Source: Adiantum capillus-veneris
Lineage: Eukaryota; Streptophyta; Polypodiopsida; Polypodiales; Pteridaceae
Assembly: GCA_014529385.2 (NCBI GenBank)
Contig: CM043945.1
Span: forward strand, 96,634,612-96,698,611
Reading direction: 5' to 3'
Length of the DNA: 64,000 bases
In this document: one piece after another, positions 10,711 to 20,239 of the stretch
Layout: each line of letters starts with the position of its first letter
Position numbering within the stretch: position 1 is the first letter of the stretch
Notes under the pieces: model-generated
Seen by the model: only the letters and a program-made list of their open reading frames with translations
Database searches by the model: none
Told to the model about the DNA's origin: nothing
Translations under genes and position numbers: made by a program

Positions 10711-11916
10711 TGAGTAATTTCTATTTATTGAAATTAGGACAGTTAAATGTGTGCACTTGAACTGTAAAGATTAGGAACAGTAAATCTACTGGAACTATTA
10801 AAAGCCATCAAGAACGGACAACTAATGTGTCATATGATGGGTGACATTAAGCATCGCGAAGAGGTTGTAGCATTAGTTTAGTTGGAGAGACCGGGAAGTG
10901 GATATTCCCGATGCGTCACAAGATGGGTGATGGGAGCATCGAAAAGGGAATATTCCATTGATCTGGCAGGAAATCCGAACTGGAAAAAGGAATACACGTA
11001 AAGACGCAAGCACAAGCATAAGAAGGGTTCTGAGCTTTTTCTACAAAAGCAGAATATTTTTAAGAGTTTTCCGGGAAAAGCAAATGCTTTCCCGCGAGGA
11101 ATCTGTGTCTGCATAGCATTTGTGCATGAGAACTGCATCCGGGGATGCCTGGAATGTGTCCGCGTAGCATCAATTTTCAGCTCACTGAGTTTTATTGAGT
11201 TTTTTAACAGGTTCACATATTTTTAAAACTTTGACCGGCCACCCACTTAATAAGTGGGCCGCCCATGCTTAAAATAAAGCAAGGCCCCCTACAATAATAA
11301 CCGGCGCTGGCTATCATGCTGAAAATAACCTTGCGATCTCTCTCTTTCTCCCCACACTAAAACCACCACCAGCCTCCCTCCTCCTCTAGCGCTACCCCCT
11401 GCACCTATTTTGGCCGCCGCCGCACCGGCTATTCCTATAAAGTACGGGTGCCTATAAAAGCAGCCCACCCTCTCTTTCAGCTTGCCAGTTTCAACAGCGC
11501 TAGAAGCAAGGAGCACCTCCGCCAGGAATCTGCAATTGATCATGCGAAGCCAAGCGCGAAGTTCGCTTTTCCGCACTTGGAGCGGCAGACACCGATTGTG
11601 AATTCGCTATACGTGTTGTTTTGTGTTTGTGCTTTCACAGGTACTCTGTCAAAGGAGGCCTTGGCCTATGCTCGCGGATCCCGAAAACACAATCAAGAAC
11701 GGTCTGTAGGGCTCACACTCTAGGTATAGACGGAAACGGAATTGAGAGCTCATCTCTTGGGAATTTCCCGCACGGGAAGGAATTGAACAACGAGTCTAAG
11801 ATTCAAAACGGAGTGGTCACTCCGATGCTTGTGCTTCGAAAAAGATTCTCCCTAATAAAGATTCTCTTATTTATTTTCAGCTTGTTGGTTATTAGTGTGT
11901 GCTCCCGTTTGTGACA
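10711..11916 (+). repeat. LTR copy A (related to the solo LTR at 13020)
   Basis: It shares a long colinear set of blocks with 13020-14298: GTGTCATATGAT, TCACAAGATGGGTGA, GGAAATCCGAACTG, TTTCCCGCGAGGAATCT, and CCCACTTAATAAGTGGG. Both also have TATA boxes (CCTATAAAAG at 11451), AAAAGATTCTCCCTAATAAAG, and the end CTCCCGTTTGTGACA. The 5' end is uncertain and no target duplication was found, so it may be truncated. Orientation is inferred from the TATA box and AATAAA. Confidence 0.75.
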
Positions 11917-11991
11917 ATCTCCTGCTACATCTTGTTGATATGGGTCCTCATGACACTAGCATGGGCTCCATCCAATTCTTTCAACTGCATT

Positions 11992-12392
11992 TGCAAAGCA
12001 ACTGTGACGGGAGGGGCACCACATGCCACTGGAAAAGAATAGACTGAACAACCTTAATGCACTTCAAATAACATTAAATTGAAAGAAATGCACGACACAC
12101 GAGATGCGGAGTGGCGGAGTTCCACCCCAAGAGAGCACTAGCCCCAAACCATGGCGCCCCTTTCAGTAGTTCTTTATAACTTGGCCAGGTTCTGTAAGTT
12201 GGTAAACCTTCTTCTGCTGCTTCTTCTTAGGGTTTAGGCCCCTCAGCCATGACCTGCAGATCGGCTAGGGTTAGGCTCGAAGAGCCCTAACCCACTGAGT
12301 CTTCAGTGGCTTGACACATCAACAGTTTGTGACACCCCCCCTTCCTGAAAGAAGAGTAATCGTCGGTGATTACCGTATATCTGCAAAGCAAC
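11992..12392 (-). repeat. LTR plus 46 bp of internal DNA between 12-bp direct repeats
   Basis: LTR 12003-12334 (TGTGACGG...TTTGTGACA, 332 bp) is followed by a minus-strand polypurine tract (complement CCCCCCCTTCCTGAAAG) and only 46 bp of internal DNA. TGCAAAGCAACT occurs directly before (11992-12003) and after (12381-12392). The conserved block GCCCCAAACCATGGCGCCCC lies at about 12142-12161. Confidence 0.7.
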
Positions 12393-12405
12393 TCAAGTTC
12401 GCTCA

Positions 12406-12475
12406 AAAAAAAAAAAAAGAGGGTCATTATGAGGGACAATCAGTTTTTTTCATTCAAATTGTGTGAGAGTGAGCA

Positions 12476-12530
<55 letters not shown>
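12406..12530. repeat. Poly-A and (GA)n tracts
   Basis: An A-run at 12406-12418 and about 50 bp of GA dinucleotides at 12479-12529. The ORFs that cross them are repeat artefacts. Confidence 0.9.
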
Positions 12531-12532
<2 letters not shown>

Positions 12533-12894
12533 AGGCGTGCCAAAGAAGAGAGAGGAGAGAGTGAAAATGCTAGAAGATCAGATACGCTACAAGCAAGCAC
12601 TTTCAATACACAATGTATCAATACATAAACCCAAGCAATCCTTTTATAGGATGTTGGGTTAAGGTAGAGCAAAAATGTGTAACTGGGTCAAAAATATAAA
12701 AGCCCATAAAATCGCTAAAATATGTGTGCACCCAACCACGCTCAAAAAATGACCGACCGGACACATGCTAAAGTGCCTGCCCGTGCAACCTACGTGATGT
12801 ACAATGGGTGGCCAGCCCGAGACTAGCCGCACAAGATGTCAAAGCAATGGTGGTGTAACTCTAGCAACCCCTTTCAGCACCGGATGCTGAGACA
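12531..12894. other. Unassigned intron 2 DNA
   Basis: No domain or terminal repeat is recognised. It lies on the C-terminal side of a minus-strand copia RNase H remnant and is probably copia-derived. Confidence 0.3.
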
Positions 12895-13014
12895 ACACAG
12901 ATGAGTCGAAGGTGAGCCAAGGTCCTCTAAGGTTCAGCGTTTGTGAAGATGTCTACTGCATTGTCCGCAGTAGGGACATACTCCATATGAAGACCTCCAA
13001 CCAAAACCAACTCC

Positions 13015-14303
13015 CGAACTGAAACTAATTTGACTATTTTGTTTCTAATTTCTATTTTTCTAGAATTAAGACTTTAATAAGAAATGTGCACAAGTTAACT
13101 AATAAGTTAAGGAATCACACGTCTGTAAGAAAAGCCATCAGGAAACAGACAACTTTGGTGTGTCATATGATAGGTGACAAGAAGCACAGTGAAGGAGTTG
13201 GCCTGTTAGTTCGGTGGTAGAAGACCAGGTAATGGTGGTCCCTGATGAGTCACAAGATGGGTGACAGGTTCATCGGTAAGGGGACACACGAAGGGTCTAA
13301 GGAGGAAATCCGAACTGAGTAAGAAAATACGCGTAAGAACGCAAGCACAAGAATAAACATGGGTTCAATGAAGCTTTTTACGAAAAGCAGGAACAATCGC
13401 GGGAAGGCAGACGCTTTCCCGCGAGGAATCTATGTTTGCAATGCATTCGTGCATGTGGTTGCATCCAGGGACGCCTGGGAAGTGTTGTTAAATGCATTGG
13501 TTTTAACTTATAAGGTTTTATTGAGTTTTTGGGCAGGTTCATACCAATTTTAAAATATGCCGGCCGCCCACTTAATAAGTGGGCAGCCACTTAGAAGATA
13601 AAGCAACAAAACCAGCCAGCGAATTCTCTCTCCCTATTTCGGGTAGAACAACGCAAAAAAAGGAAAAAAAAAAAAAAAAAAAAACGGCCGCGATCTCTCT
13701 GCGAGCAGCTATTCGTGCCGTGGTGAAGGAGCTATAAAAGCACCACATGCCCTCGCCGAAGGGAAGTTGCCAACGCCAGCAACTCTGCCGCAAGAGATCG
13801 CGAGACTACGAAGCACGGAAGTCGTTGTTCCCGCGCAAGAGCAACAGGTATCTATTGTGGATTCACCATACGAATTGTTGTCGCGTGTTTGTGTGGTTTG
13901 TTTTGCAGGAATCTCCCGTCTTACGGGAATGCCCTTCACAGGAAGTACGGCTTCACGTCTAAGTCCCTTACGGGAAAGTACGGCTTCGCGCCTAAGTCCC
14001 TTACGGGAAGGAACGGCCTTGTGCCCAAACCCTTTACGGGAAAGAACGACCTTCCGGTCTAAGACTACAGAACGGAGGGGTTTCCTCGGGTTCTTGTGCT
14101 TGTAAAAAGATTCTCCCTAATAAAGAATTCTCTTTAAGGGGAGGCACCAGCCCATCTTCTCGTCCCCAGTACTGTGTCGATTTTCTCACTCTCTCTCTCT
14201 CTATCTATTTCTCTCTATATCCTTTGGCTTCAATAATAAGAGATAAATTCTATTTATCTTAGTATATTTAATATTGTTATGCCCTCCCGTTTGTGACACG
14301 AAC
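13015..14303 (+). mobile_element. Solo LTR B (13020-14298) with TSD CGAAC
   Basis: The 1279-bp LTR runs from TGAAACTAAT to GTTTGTGACA. CGAAC lies on both sides (13015-13019 and 14299-14303). A TATA box (GCTATAAAAG at 13731), AATAAAG near 14119 and a conserved near-palindrome CCCACTTAATAAGTGGG near 13568 fit LTR architecture in plus orientation. No internal region remains, as expected after LTR-LTR recombination. Confidence 0.9.
13934..14065 (+). repeat. 33-bp tandem repeat, 4 units
   Basis: Units start at 13934, 13967, 14000 and 14033, each with a (C/T)TTACGGGAA-like head, ACGGC-like middle and CTAAG-like tail. Units 2 to 4 are the clearer copies. Because 33 is a multiple of three, the plus frame repeats an 11-residue unit (STASRLSPLRE). 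The related LTR copy A lacks the expansion. Confidence 0.9.
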
Positions 14304-14389
14304 ATAGTGATACTGCACCTAAAAGAAAGGGTTCTTGGCAATAGCTATGCAGCTCTGATTGTCGCACAAAAGACATGTAGTAGCACTAG

Positions 14390-14816
14390 CTATGTGGATG
14401 ATGAAAATGCTAGGGTTCATTTGTTGCAAAAACACTAGGTGTCTTGGGGGTCTTGCTGAGAAGGTGCCTGTTGAACAAAGTGTTCCTGCTGCCTCTTCTG
14501 CCAGAAAGTGCTAGCGCTAGTTTTCTTATGTACTGGACTTGCTAATTGGCCCAACCTAGATCCCAACAAAAGTCACTTAAAAATAATAAGTGAAAATTGG
14601 CTAAAATAGGAAAAATAGGTCTATGCACTGTTGTTCTCGTGGAAATCTGATGATCATGCTGTGTGCAACCAAAGGATATGCATCTAATCTACTGGACATG
14701 TACGGTTTATAAACAGACTCATAAAAGTGCCAGAACACTTCCTAATCTAGCTGAATTGTACCCATGTCATGAAGTAGCTTGTCCACGTACACATAGGGTT
14801 CGATGTGCACGTGACA
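14390..14816 (-). repeat. LTR fragment of the pol-less (Asp/His-rich) element family
   Basis: It is colinear with 44900-45273: GTCACTTAAAAATAATAAGTG, ATGATCATGCTGTGTGCAACC, AGGATATGCATCTA, GTAGCTTGTCCACG, ending GTGCACGTGACA. The other end of the LTR is missing. Confidence 0.8.
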
Positions 14817-15278
14817 ACCATATTCCTAAAGACTCCCCCAATCAGAACAGACAGTTGGGAAGGTTGCCGGTTGGAAGCTCTCATACTTTCTGGTGCCGGA
14901 GGCGGAGGAGGTCCCCCCTAAGGCATCGGAGGAGGTAGCATGTAATTCAAAAACTCTTGGAGACCTTGCAACATCAGGAAATTTTGTTGTGGGTATCATG
15001 AAAGTATATTGCAAAGCTCGTCGAGGAGAAATTGCAGGTACTCTGCCGAATCCATAAATGCCATGTGATCTTGGGTGCTTAATAAGACAGCGATGAAGAT
15101 GGGAACGCGCGCGATGCGCAATGGACTAAGGGTCGGAGTGGCTAGTAAGTCCGGGGCAGCAACACCAAGATTCTTTGATAGAAAAATTCTTTAAACTCTG
15201 GAAGCGCCATCTTGCTTTGTCTGCTCTTGAAGGACCGCATGCTTTCAAAAAAGCACGTTCCAGAAACTCTGAGACCAC
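14817..15278 (-). other. Possible 5' internal region of an LTR element
   Basis: Adjacent to the LTR start at 15279 and its primer-site-like sequence (TGGTCTCAGAG on the minus strand, 15267-15277). No gag domain can be read with confidence. Confidence 0.3.
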
Positions 15279-15345
15279 TGTAACGAGAGAGGCACCACGT
15301 GCCAACGGAAAAGAACGGATTAAACGTTTCAATGTCACATGCACA
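15279..15345 (-). repeat. Truncated LTR start next to a primer-binding site
   Basis: TGTAACGAGAGAGGCACCACGTGCC parallels the start of the LTR at 12003. Similarity fades after about 60 bp, where GC-rich DNA preceding the LINE ORF1 begins. The one-mismatch iMet-type primer site abuts it. Confidence 0.5.
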
Positions 15346-15600
15346 TAGCTCTGTGTGCCACATGGACATGCTTCGTCGACTTCCAGAGCCAAATTTGTAC
15401 CTATCCCAAAACCTAGTCTTAGATTACATGATTTAGGGAATGTCGCAAAAATACTGTTAACCTGCTCGCTGCTGCTGCCATACGCTTTTGCCATCGCCCC
15501 CCCTTCCCCCTTCCGAGCTACCCATCGCGCCCCTTCCAACCCATCCCTCTTCTCCCCAATTCGCCCTGCCCTGAACCGCCCGTAGCTGCCCCCGCCCATC
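15346..15600. other. Left flank of the outer gypsy insertion (5' side of LINE ORF1)
   Basis: CT- and C-rich DNA ending in CCATC (15596-15600), the left target duplication. It was contiguous with 30856 onward before the gypsy insertion, so it is probably the 5' leader of the LINE ORF1 copy at 31062. Confidence 0.5.
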
Positions 15601-15734
15601 TGAAACGGGCCCGTAGGGCGGTAGACGTTGGCTTTCACCCGAATTTCTTTACTTTAGACACACACAGAGTACTTTGCAAAGGTAACCTGTAACGAGGATT
15701 AACACCTAAGTACACACACAGCTCCGGAACTAGA
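15601..15734 (-). mobile_element. Outer gypsy element: 3' LTR, first piece
   Basis: Begins TGAAACGGGCCCGTAGGG directly after CCATC. It matches 29280-29413 of the partner LTR with only a few differences. It ends in CTAGA (15730-15734), the target duplication of the nested element. The LTR resumes at 22372. Confidence 0.93.
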
Positions 15735-16287
15735 TGTAACAAACTTGGACACTCCAAGTCAAGAATCAACCGCGACAACACCAAATAACCACTTCAAAAC
15801 AATTCACAGATCACAATAGATTTGCACTGGCCCGGCGGAGTTCCGTGCCTAGAGATATTGGCCCCAAAGACTGGCGCCCCTTTCGGTATTTCTTTTTATA
15901 TTAATCAATCATCAAAGTACAAGAGAGTGGTTAGGGTTTCACTCTCAGACTCTGCGTCCAGATGCTCTGAGAAGTGAGGCCCTCACCACTAATTTAAAGG
16001 TTACAAGGGATGCCCAAAAGCAGAGCCCCAAAAGCTTTTAAAATCAAAAGCATCAGTTCTCTCTCTCTCTTAGAGAGTCTTTTCTCTTTTTTTTATAAAA
16101 AAAAAAAGCAAAAGCAAAATTCGCGTCGCTCATCATTTTCCAATATATATATATATATATATTAATAATCCGCCTCCGCGATTTCCGGAATTTAGGGTTT
16201 TTGGCAAAAATTAGGGTTTGCAGGAATTTTAGGGTTTTTGGCAGAAATTAGGGTTTCTGTTGTTCGCCACGTCATCACTTTGTGACA
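15735..16287 (-). mobile_element. Nested gypsy element: 3' LTR
   Basis: TGTAACAAAC...TTTGTGACA, 553 bp. It matches the 5' LTR at 21802-22371 almost throughout; the main difference is an (AT)n versus poly-A/T patch. In the sense (minus) direction the LTR opens with a TGATGACGTGGC box and several AAACCCTAA telobox-like motifs. Confidence 0.95.
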
Positions 16288-16302
16288 TACCCCCCTCTTG
16301 AA
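16288..16302 (-). promoter_or_regulatory. Polypurine tract of the nested gypsy element
   Basis: TTCAAGAGGGGGGTA on the minus strand directly abuts the 3' LTR. It primes plus-strand DNA synthesis. The same tract occurs at 23808-23822 in the outer element. Confidence 0.85.
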
Positions 16303-16919
16303 AGCATTGTAATCGACCACGATTACGCCTGCAAAACCGACAAAAGCCATAAACCGTCTTAGCAGACACTGACTGTTAGTACCTACGTACTAGGAACACA
16401 CATCTAGCACATGTACAAAATCGACAGTCACATCACACGACATCACAGGACATCACCAGACATCACAGGACATCACATGACATTCAACATTCATTCGGAT
16501 CTTAGACCATGATTTATCGGCAATGTAGCTAGCAATCACATCTAGGTCCAATCAGGACCTCATCGATGTCCGATTGACTAACCCCTATTGCAACCATGTC
16601 TATTCGAGATCAATCAGACCAAAATGCTGCAGTCATTTCGGCTATCAGTTCCTGCACTCACAAGAAGTCAAGAACAAATCAGTATCATAATCAGAAATTC
16701 CATTTGATAAAGTCATCCAGCAGAATACTGTCAGCTCTCAGTATCCCTGAAGCTCAAAGAGACATCAGTGACTTTAGTATCAAAATCGAGGCATCTGTTG
16801 ACAAAGGAGTGGAGTGACTCCCCTCTTGTGCATCCCACTGCACCAGATCTTCGACCAAGCTGAGTTCTGGGTTCCGTTTGGAGTAGACTATGCTAAACCA
16901 AAACATCGAGGTAAAGTTT
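16303..16919. other. 3' noncoding part of the nested gypsy element
   Basis: Lies between the polypurine tract and the last coding remnant. It contains five or so copies of a GACATCACAG-like 10-bp unit at about 16430-16486. No coding domain was seen. Confidence 0.6.
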
Positions 16920-17464
16920 CACAATCCGAGGAGTATCTGCTAGGTCCTCCTCCTCCATCCACTTCGCATCAAATGCAGGAAAGTTCTTGAACTAAACCAA
17001 GAACCGCCTTCGGACTTTACCCTTATTCTTCGTATCCTTATGTGCCAAAATATGTTCAGGAACAAGGATCTCCTCGTTTTCTTCCACTTCGGGTTGCTCA
17101 TCAGGCTCCCCATCATCAGGCACATCACCCTTAACAGGTTTCAAGAGACTCACATGCAATGCATTATGAATCCTCCAAGTATCTGGCAGTTCCAATCGGA
17201 AGGAGACATCATTTATCTTGTCAGTAATCTGGAAAGGTCCGTAGTATCACATACTAAGCTTTGGAAAAAGCCTCTCCTTTCCCTTTTTCTTTCTTAGGCG
17301 TGCCTTCTCAAAAGTAAGAGCACCCAATCATCCTCCTTCAGTTTCCAGTCGCGACGATGGCGATCCGCTGCCTTTTTCTGTCGTTCTTGAGACTTCTGTA
17401 AAGTCTCGCGAACCTTGGCAAAAGCCGTATCCAAATCTCGCGAATATTCATCCGCTTCAAATTT
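16920..17464 (-). pseudogene. Integrase C-terminus and chromodomain-like tail (broken)
   Basis: Degenerate reading of the region that in the outer element encodes LPDAWKIHNAFHVSLLRPF and a chromodomain-like RYLVKFKKYPLMDAKWMEEH. Here [20 protein letters not shown] (about 17195-17136) and [10 protein letters not shown] are readable. The tail is split by stops near 16992 and a frameshift. The family role is targeting of integration. Confidence 0.75.
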
Positions 17465-18202
17465 CTAATCTTTCGTGCTCAGGAAGGATGGAACCTTCGC
17501 AGCAGTTTCAACAATCTCACATGGCATCTTCCCTGTCGACGAGTGTATCGTGTTATTGTAGGCAAATTCCACCAAAGGTAGATATCTTTCCCATTGAGTC
17601 TTCTGATCTGAGATATAAGACTTCAATAAATCTAGAACCACTAAATTGGCAATCTCGGATTGCCCATCAGTCTGCGGGTGGAACGATGACGAGAACTGCA
17701 ACCGCGTGCCAATGTTCTCCCAAATTGCCTTCCAAAACAAACTCGTAAATCTGGGGTCTCTGTCGGAGACAATTGTCTCAGGCATGCCATGTAATCTGAA
17801 AATCTGGGCCACAAACAGTCTCGCTAAGTGATCCGGCTTGACTGTTTTCTTCACTGGAATGAAATGAGCCTGTTTGCTAAATCTGTCAATAACAGTCCAA
17901 ATACCATCGTAACCACTCTGTGTTCTCGGGAGATCAAAAATGAAATCCATCGCTATACTTTCCCAGGGGCGGGTGGGTATGGGTAAAGGCTGTAACAATC
18001 CCTGTGCTTTATGCCTGTCAAACTTGACCTTCTGGCATACCAAGCAACTGCGCACAAACTCTTCCACATCTTTCTTGAGTCTCGACCAAAAGAAATATCT
18101 CTCTACCCCTTTCATGGTGGTAGCAATGCCACGGTGACCCATAAAAGGTGGACAGTGGCAATCAGTCATAACCTTTTCCCTCAACGGCTGTGTAACGCAC
18201 AA
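17465..18202 (-). CDS. Ty3/gypsy integrase (nested element)
   Basis: The 245-residue ORF is the integrase core that joins element DNA to host DNA. It contains the HHCC zinc-binding part (MGHRGIATTMKGVERYFFW, then CLVCQ) and the DDE catalytic core: AMDFIFDLP, then SDRDPRFTSLFW, then HPQTDGQSEIAN. It follows the RT-RNase H ORF after a frameshift near 18190 and ends at a stop before the C-terminal tail. The ORF start is not a true translation start; in the intact family this is part of one polyprotein. Confidence 0.88.
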   Translation of the reverse strand: MCVTQPLREKVMTDCHCPPFMGHRGIATTMKGVERYFFWSRLKKDVEEFVRSCLVCQKVKFDRHKAQGLLQPLPIPTRPWESIAMDFIFDLPRTQSGYDGIWTVIDRFSKQAHFIPVKKTVKPDHLARLFVAQIFRLHGMPETIVSDRDPRFTSLFWKAIWENIGTRLQFSSSFHPQTDGQSEIANLVVLDLLKSYISDQKTQWERYLPLVEFAYNNTIHSSTGKMPCEIVETAAKVPSFLSTKD

Positions 18203-19649
18203 CAGTCTTTTTCATCAAGTAGCCTTCCCGAAGGGAGTATCCCGCTACTGTCTCCCCATCCCGTATCCGTGTAAAAATAGCAAAATCTGTATCTGTGGCA
18301 TACTGATCGACCATATCCTCGAAGCTCCTATGATGTATCGCGGAAATAGCCAGAACCAACGGTTTCCGAGACAAAGCATCTGCCACCACATTCTTCTGTC
18401 CCTGCACATGGACAATCTGGAAGTGAAACTGTGACAAGATGTTCGCCCACCGCATCTGCTTTTCCGAAAGCTGCTTCTGTGACAAGAAGTAACGCAAACT
18501 CTGATGGTCTGTAAAGACAGTAAAATCCGCTCCGAGTAGGTAATGCCGCCACTGAGTAAGAGCATGGATAACCGCCAAAAGCTCTTTCTCATAAATCTGT
18601 GCTGTCATCTCCGGCCTAGAGAACAAACGGCTCTCGTAAGCTATGACATGGCCTTCTTGCATCAAGACCGCACCCAGACTACGACCACAAGCATCACAAT
18701 ATACTTCGAATGACTTCTGCAAGTCCGGCAAAGTCAAAATAGGTCCCATAGTCAATTTCTCTTTCAATGTCTGAAAGGCAGTCACCTCTGTGGGTCCCCA
18801 CGAAAAAGGTACTCCTTTCTGTGTCAAGATATGCAAAGGGGAAGCAACCTCTGCAAACTTTCGTATGAACCGCCTGTAGTACGAACATAGTCCTAAGAAG
18901 CTTCTAACTTCATGGACATTCCTCAAGTCGGGCCAATCACGGATAGTCTCTATCTTGGCCGAATCCATTTGCACTCCTGCTGCTGACACAATGTGTCCCA
19001 AAAAGTGTATCTCTGGTAGGAAAAATTCACTTTTCTTTGCATTAATTACTAACTTGTGATCTCGTAATGCCTGAAAGACTTGAAGCAGATGATCTCTGTG
19101 TACTGCCTCATTCTTGGAGAAAACAATGATGTCGTCAAAGAAAGTGCCAACAAATAGTCTGTACTCCCGAAAAATCCTGTCCATCATCCGGTTAAATGTC
19201 GCAGGAGCATTGGTTAAGCCAAAAGACATCACCAAAAACTCAAATAACCCAAAAGTCGTCCGAAAAGCTATCTTGTAGACATCTCCTGGCGCTATCCTGA
19301 TCTGATGATATCCACTCTTCAAGTCAATCCTGCTAAAGCACCAGGATCCCTGTAACCTGTCGAGTATATCATCGATCCTAGAAATCGGAAATCTGTTCTT
19401 GATGGTGATTTCGTTGAGAGTGCTATAATCGATGCACATTCTCCAAGATCCGTCTTTCTTCAAAACCAACAACACTGGAGAGCAGTACGGTGAAGTACTA
19501 GGCTGGACAAGACCCTTTTCCAAGAGGTCTTTCACTGAGTTCATAATCTTTTCATTCTGTACTCGGCTCACACGATAAGGTGGCCGATTCAGTGGCGTGC
19601 TTCCAGATATCAGATCAATGGTATGATATTCAGGCCCTCTCAAAAGCAA
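18162..19649 (-). CDS. Ty3/gypsy reverse transcriptase-RNase H (nested element)
   Basis: An open stretch of 495 codons. RT begins with the PPYRVSRVQNEK and [20 protein letters not shown] blocks, then [31 protein letters not shown] and the active-site FFDDIIVFSK. RNase H follows: VYCDACGRSLGAVLMQEGHV, YEKELLAVIHAL, FTDHQSLRYF, ADALSRK. This is the best-preserved coding block of the window. It is separated by frameshifts from protease upstream and integrase downstream, so the element is probably not autonomous. Confidence 0.92.
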   Translation of the reverse strand: MLLRGPEYHTIDLISGSTPLNRPPYRVSRVQNEKIMNSVKDLLEKGLVQPSTSPYCSPVLLVLKKDGSWRMCIDYSTLNEITIKNRFPISRIDDILDRLQGSWCFSRIDLKSGYHQIRIAPGDVYKIAFRTTFGLFEFLVMSFGLTNAPATFNRMMDRIFREYRLFVGTFFDDIIVFSKNEAVHRDHLLQVFQALRDHKLVINAKKSEFFLPEIHFLGHIVSAAGVQMDSAKIETIRDWPDLRNVHEVRSFLGLCSYYRRFIRKFAEVASPLHILTQKGVPFSWGPTEVTAFQTLKEKLTMGPILTLPDLQKSFEVYCDACGRSLGAVLMQEGHVIAYESRLFSRPEMTAQIYEKELLAVIHALTQWRHYLLGADFTVFTDHQSLRYFLSQKQLSEKQMRWANILSQFHFQIVHVQGQKNVVADALSRKPLVLAISAIHHRSFEDMVDQYATDTDFAIFTRIRDGETVAGYSLREGYLMKKTVVRYTAVEGKGYD

Positions 19650-20239
19650 TCGGCATGAGCGTGGAGAAAAAAAATCTTGGCGTTCTTTTCTTCAGGTCAA
19701 AACATATTCAACCTTTATCCATCGTTCAGTTCTCCCAAAAGAATGAGTAAGAAAACTGAAGTTCATCAAGTACAATCTCTAAACCCTTCATTTATCAAAG
19801 TCGCTTTCTCGGCCCGGTAGTCAACCACGGCGTAGTTCTTGTGGTACCAAGGGATCCCGAGTAGAACGTCACTCACGTGCCCTGAACACCCCTGTCATTG
19901 CAAACGAAGTTTGCCAATGCTCAGTGTAATGGCAACATCCCATCCGGGTGCCAGTCGAACTACCTCCGCCTGTGACGTCAGTCTGTCGGGCGTAGTTCCA
20001 AATCGAGCCGCCAATTCCAAGAGAAAAGAAGTTGGCCTTGGCTCCTTCAAAAGAGCTTCCTAATCCTTCACTTTGCCCCAAAAAAAAAAACGGCAAAGTT
20101 TGTACTTTCATTCATTTGATTCGGTGCAAGTCCCACGCCATGTGGTACCAGTTCTACTTTTCTATCTGCCTTTTTTGCCACATTCCTCAGCTGCTCTCAA
20201 ACTCTTAGGCCTATCGTCGTCTTTATCATTCTGTTCTTT
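19650..20239 (-). pseudogene. Retropepsin remnant (nested element)
   Basis: Broken reading of the protease region. LLGIPWYHKNYAVVDYRAEK lies at about 19865-19800, parallel to the intact block at 35461-35727 of the related third element. Several indels break it, and the catalytic D-x-G segment was not read clearly. Confidence 0.65.

Larger units (their letters stand above)
12895..14372 (-). pseudogene. Ty1/copia RNase H split by a solo LTR
   Basis: The minus strand gives DNQSCIAIAKNPFF then VQYHYVR at 14372-14299, and, beyond the LTR insertion, EYVPTADNAVDIFT at about 12985-12945. Together these are consecutive RNase H blocks of a copia polyprotein. The break coincides with the solo LTR 13020-14298 and its CGAAC duplication. 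In-frame stops show that the copia copy itself is dead. Confidence 0.8.

Noticed and set aside
13747-14105. ORFs of 71 and 112 codons after the TATA box of solo LTR B
   Set aside because: They lie within an LTR leader and the longer one covers a tandem repeat; no evidence of a protein product, noted only as a finding on the repeat.
15126-15638. 170-codon minus ORF at 15.1-15.6 kb
   Set aside because: It crosses the junctions of three unrelated elements (LTR start, LINE leader, outer gypsy LTR), so the reading is fortuitous.
16190-16260. Interstitial telomere repeat (TTTAGGG)
   Set aside because: Only isolated TTAGGGTTT motifs with unrelated spacers, present in both LTRs of one element; better described as telobox-like promoter motifs.
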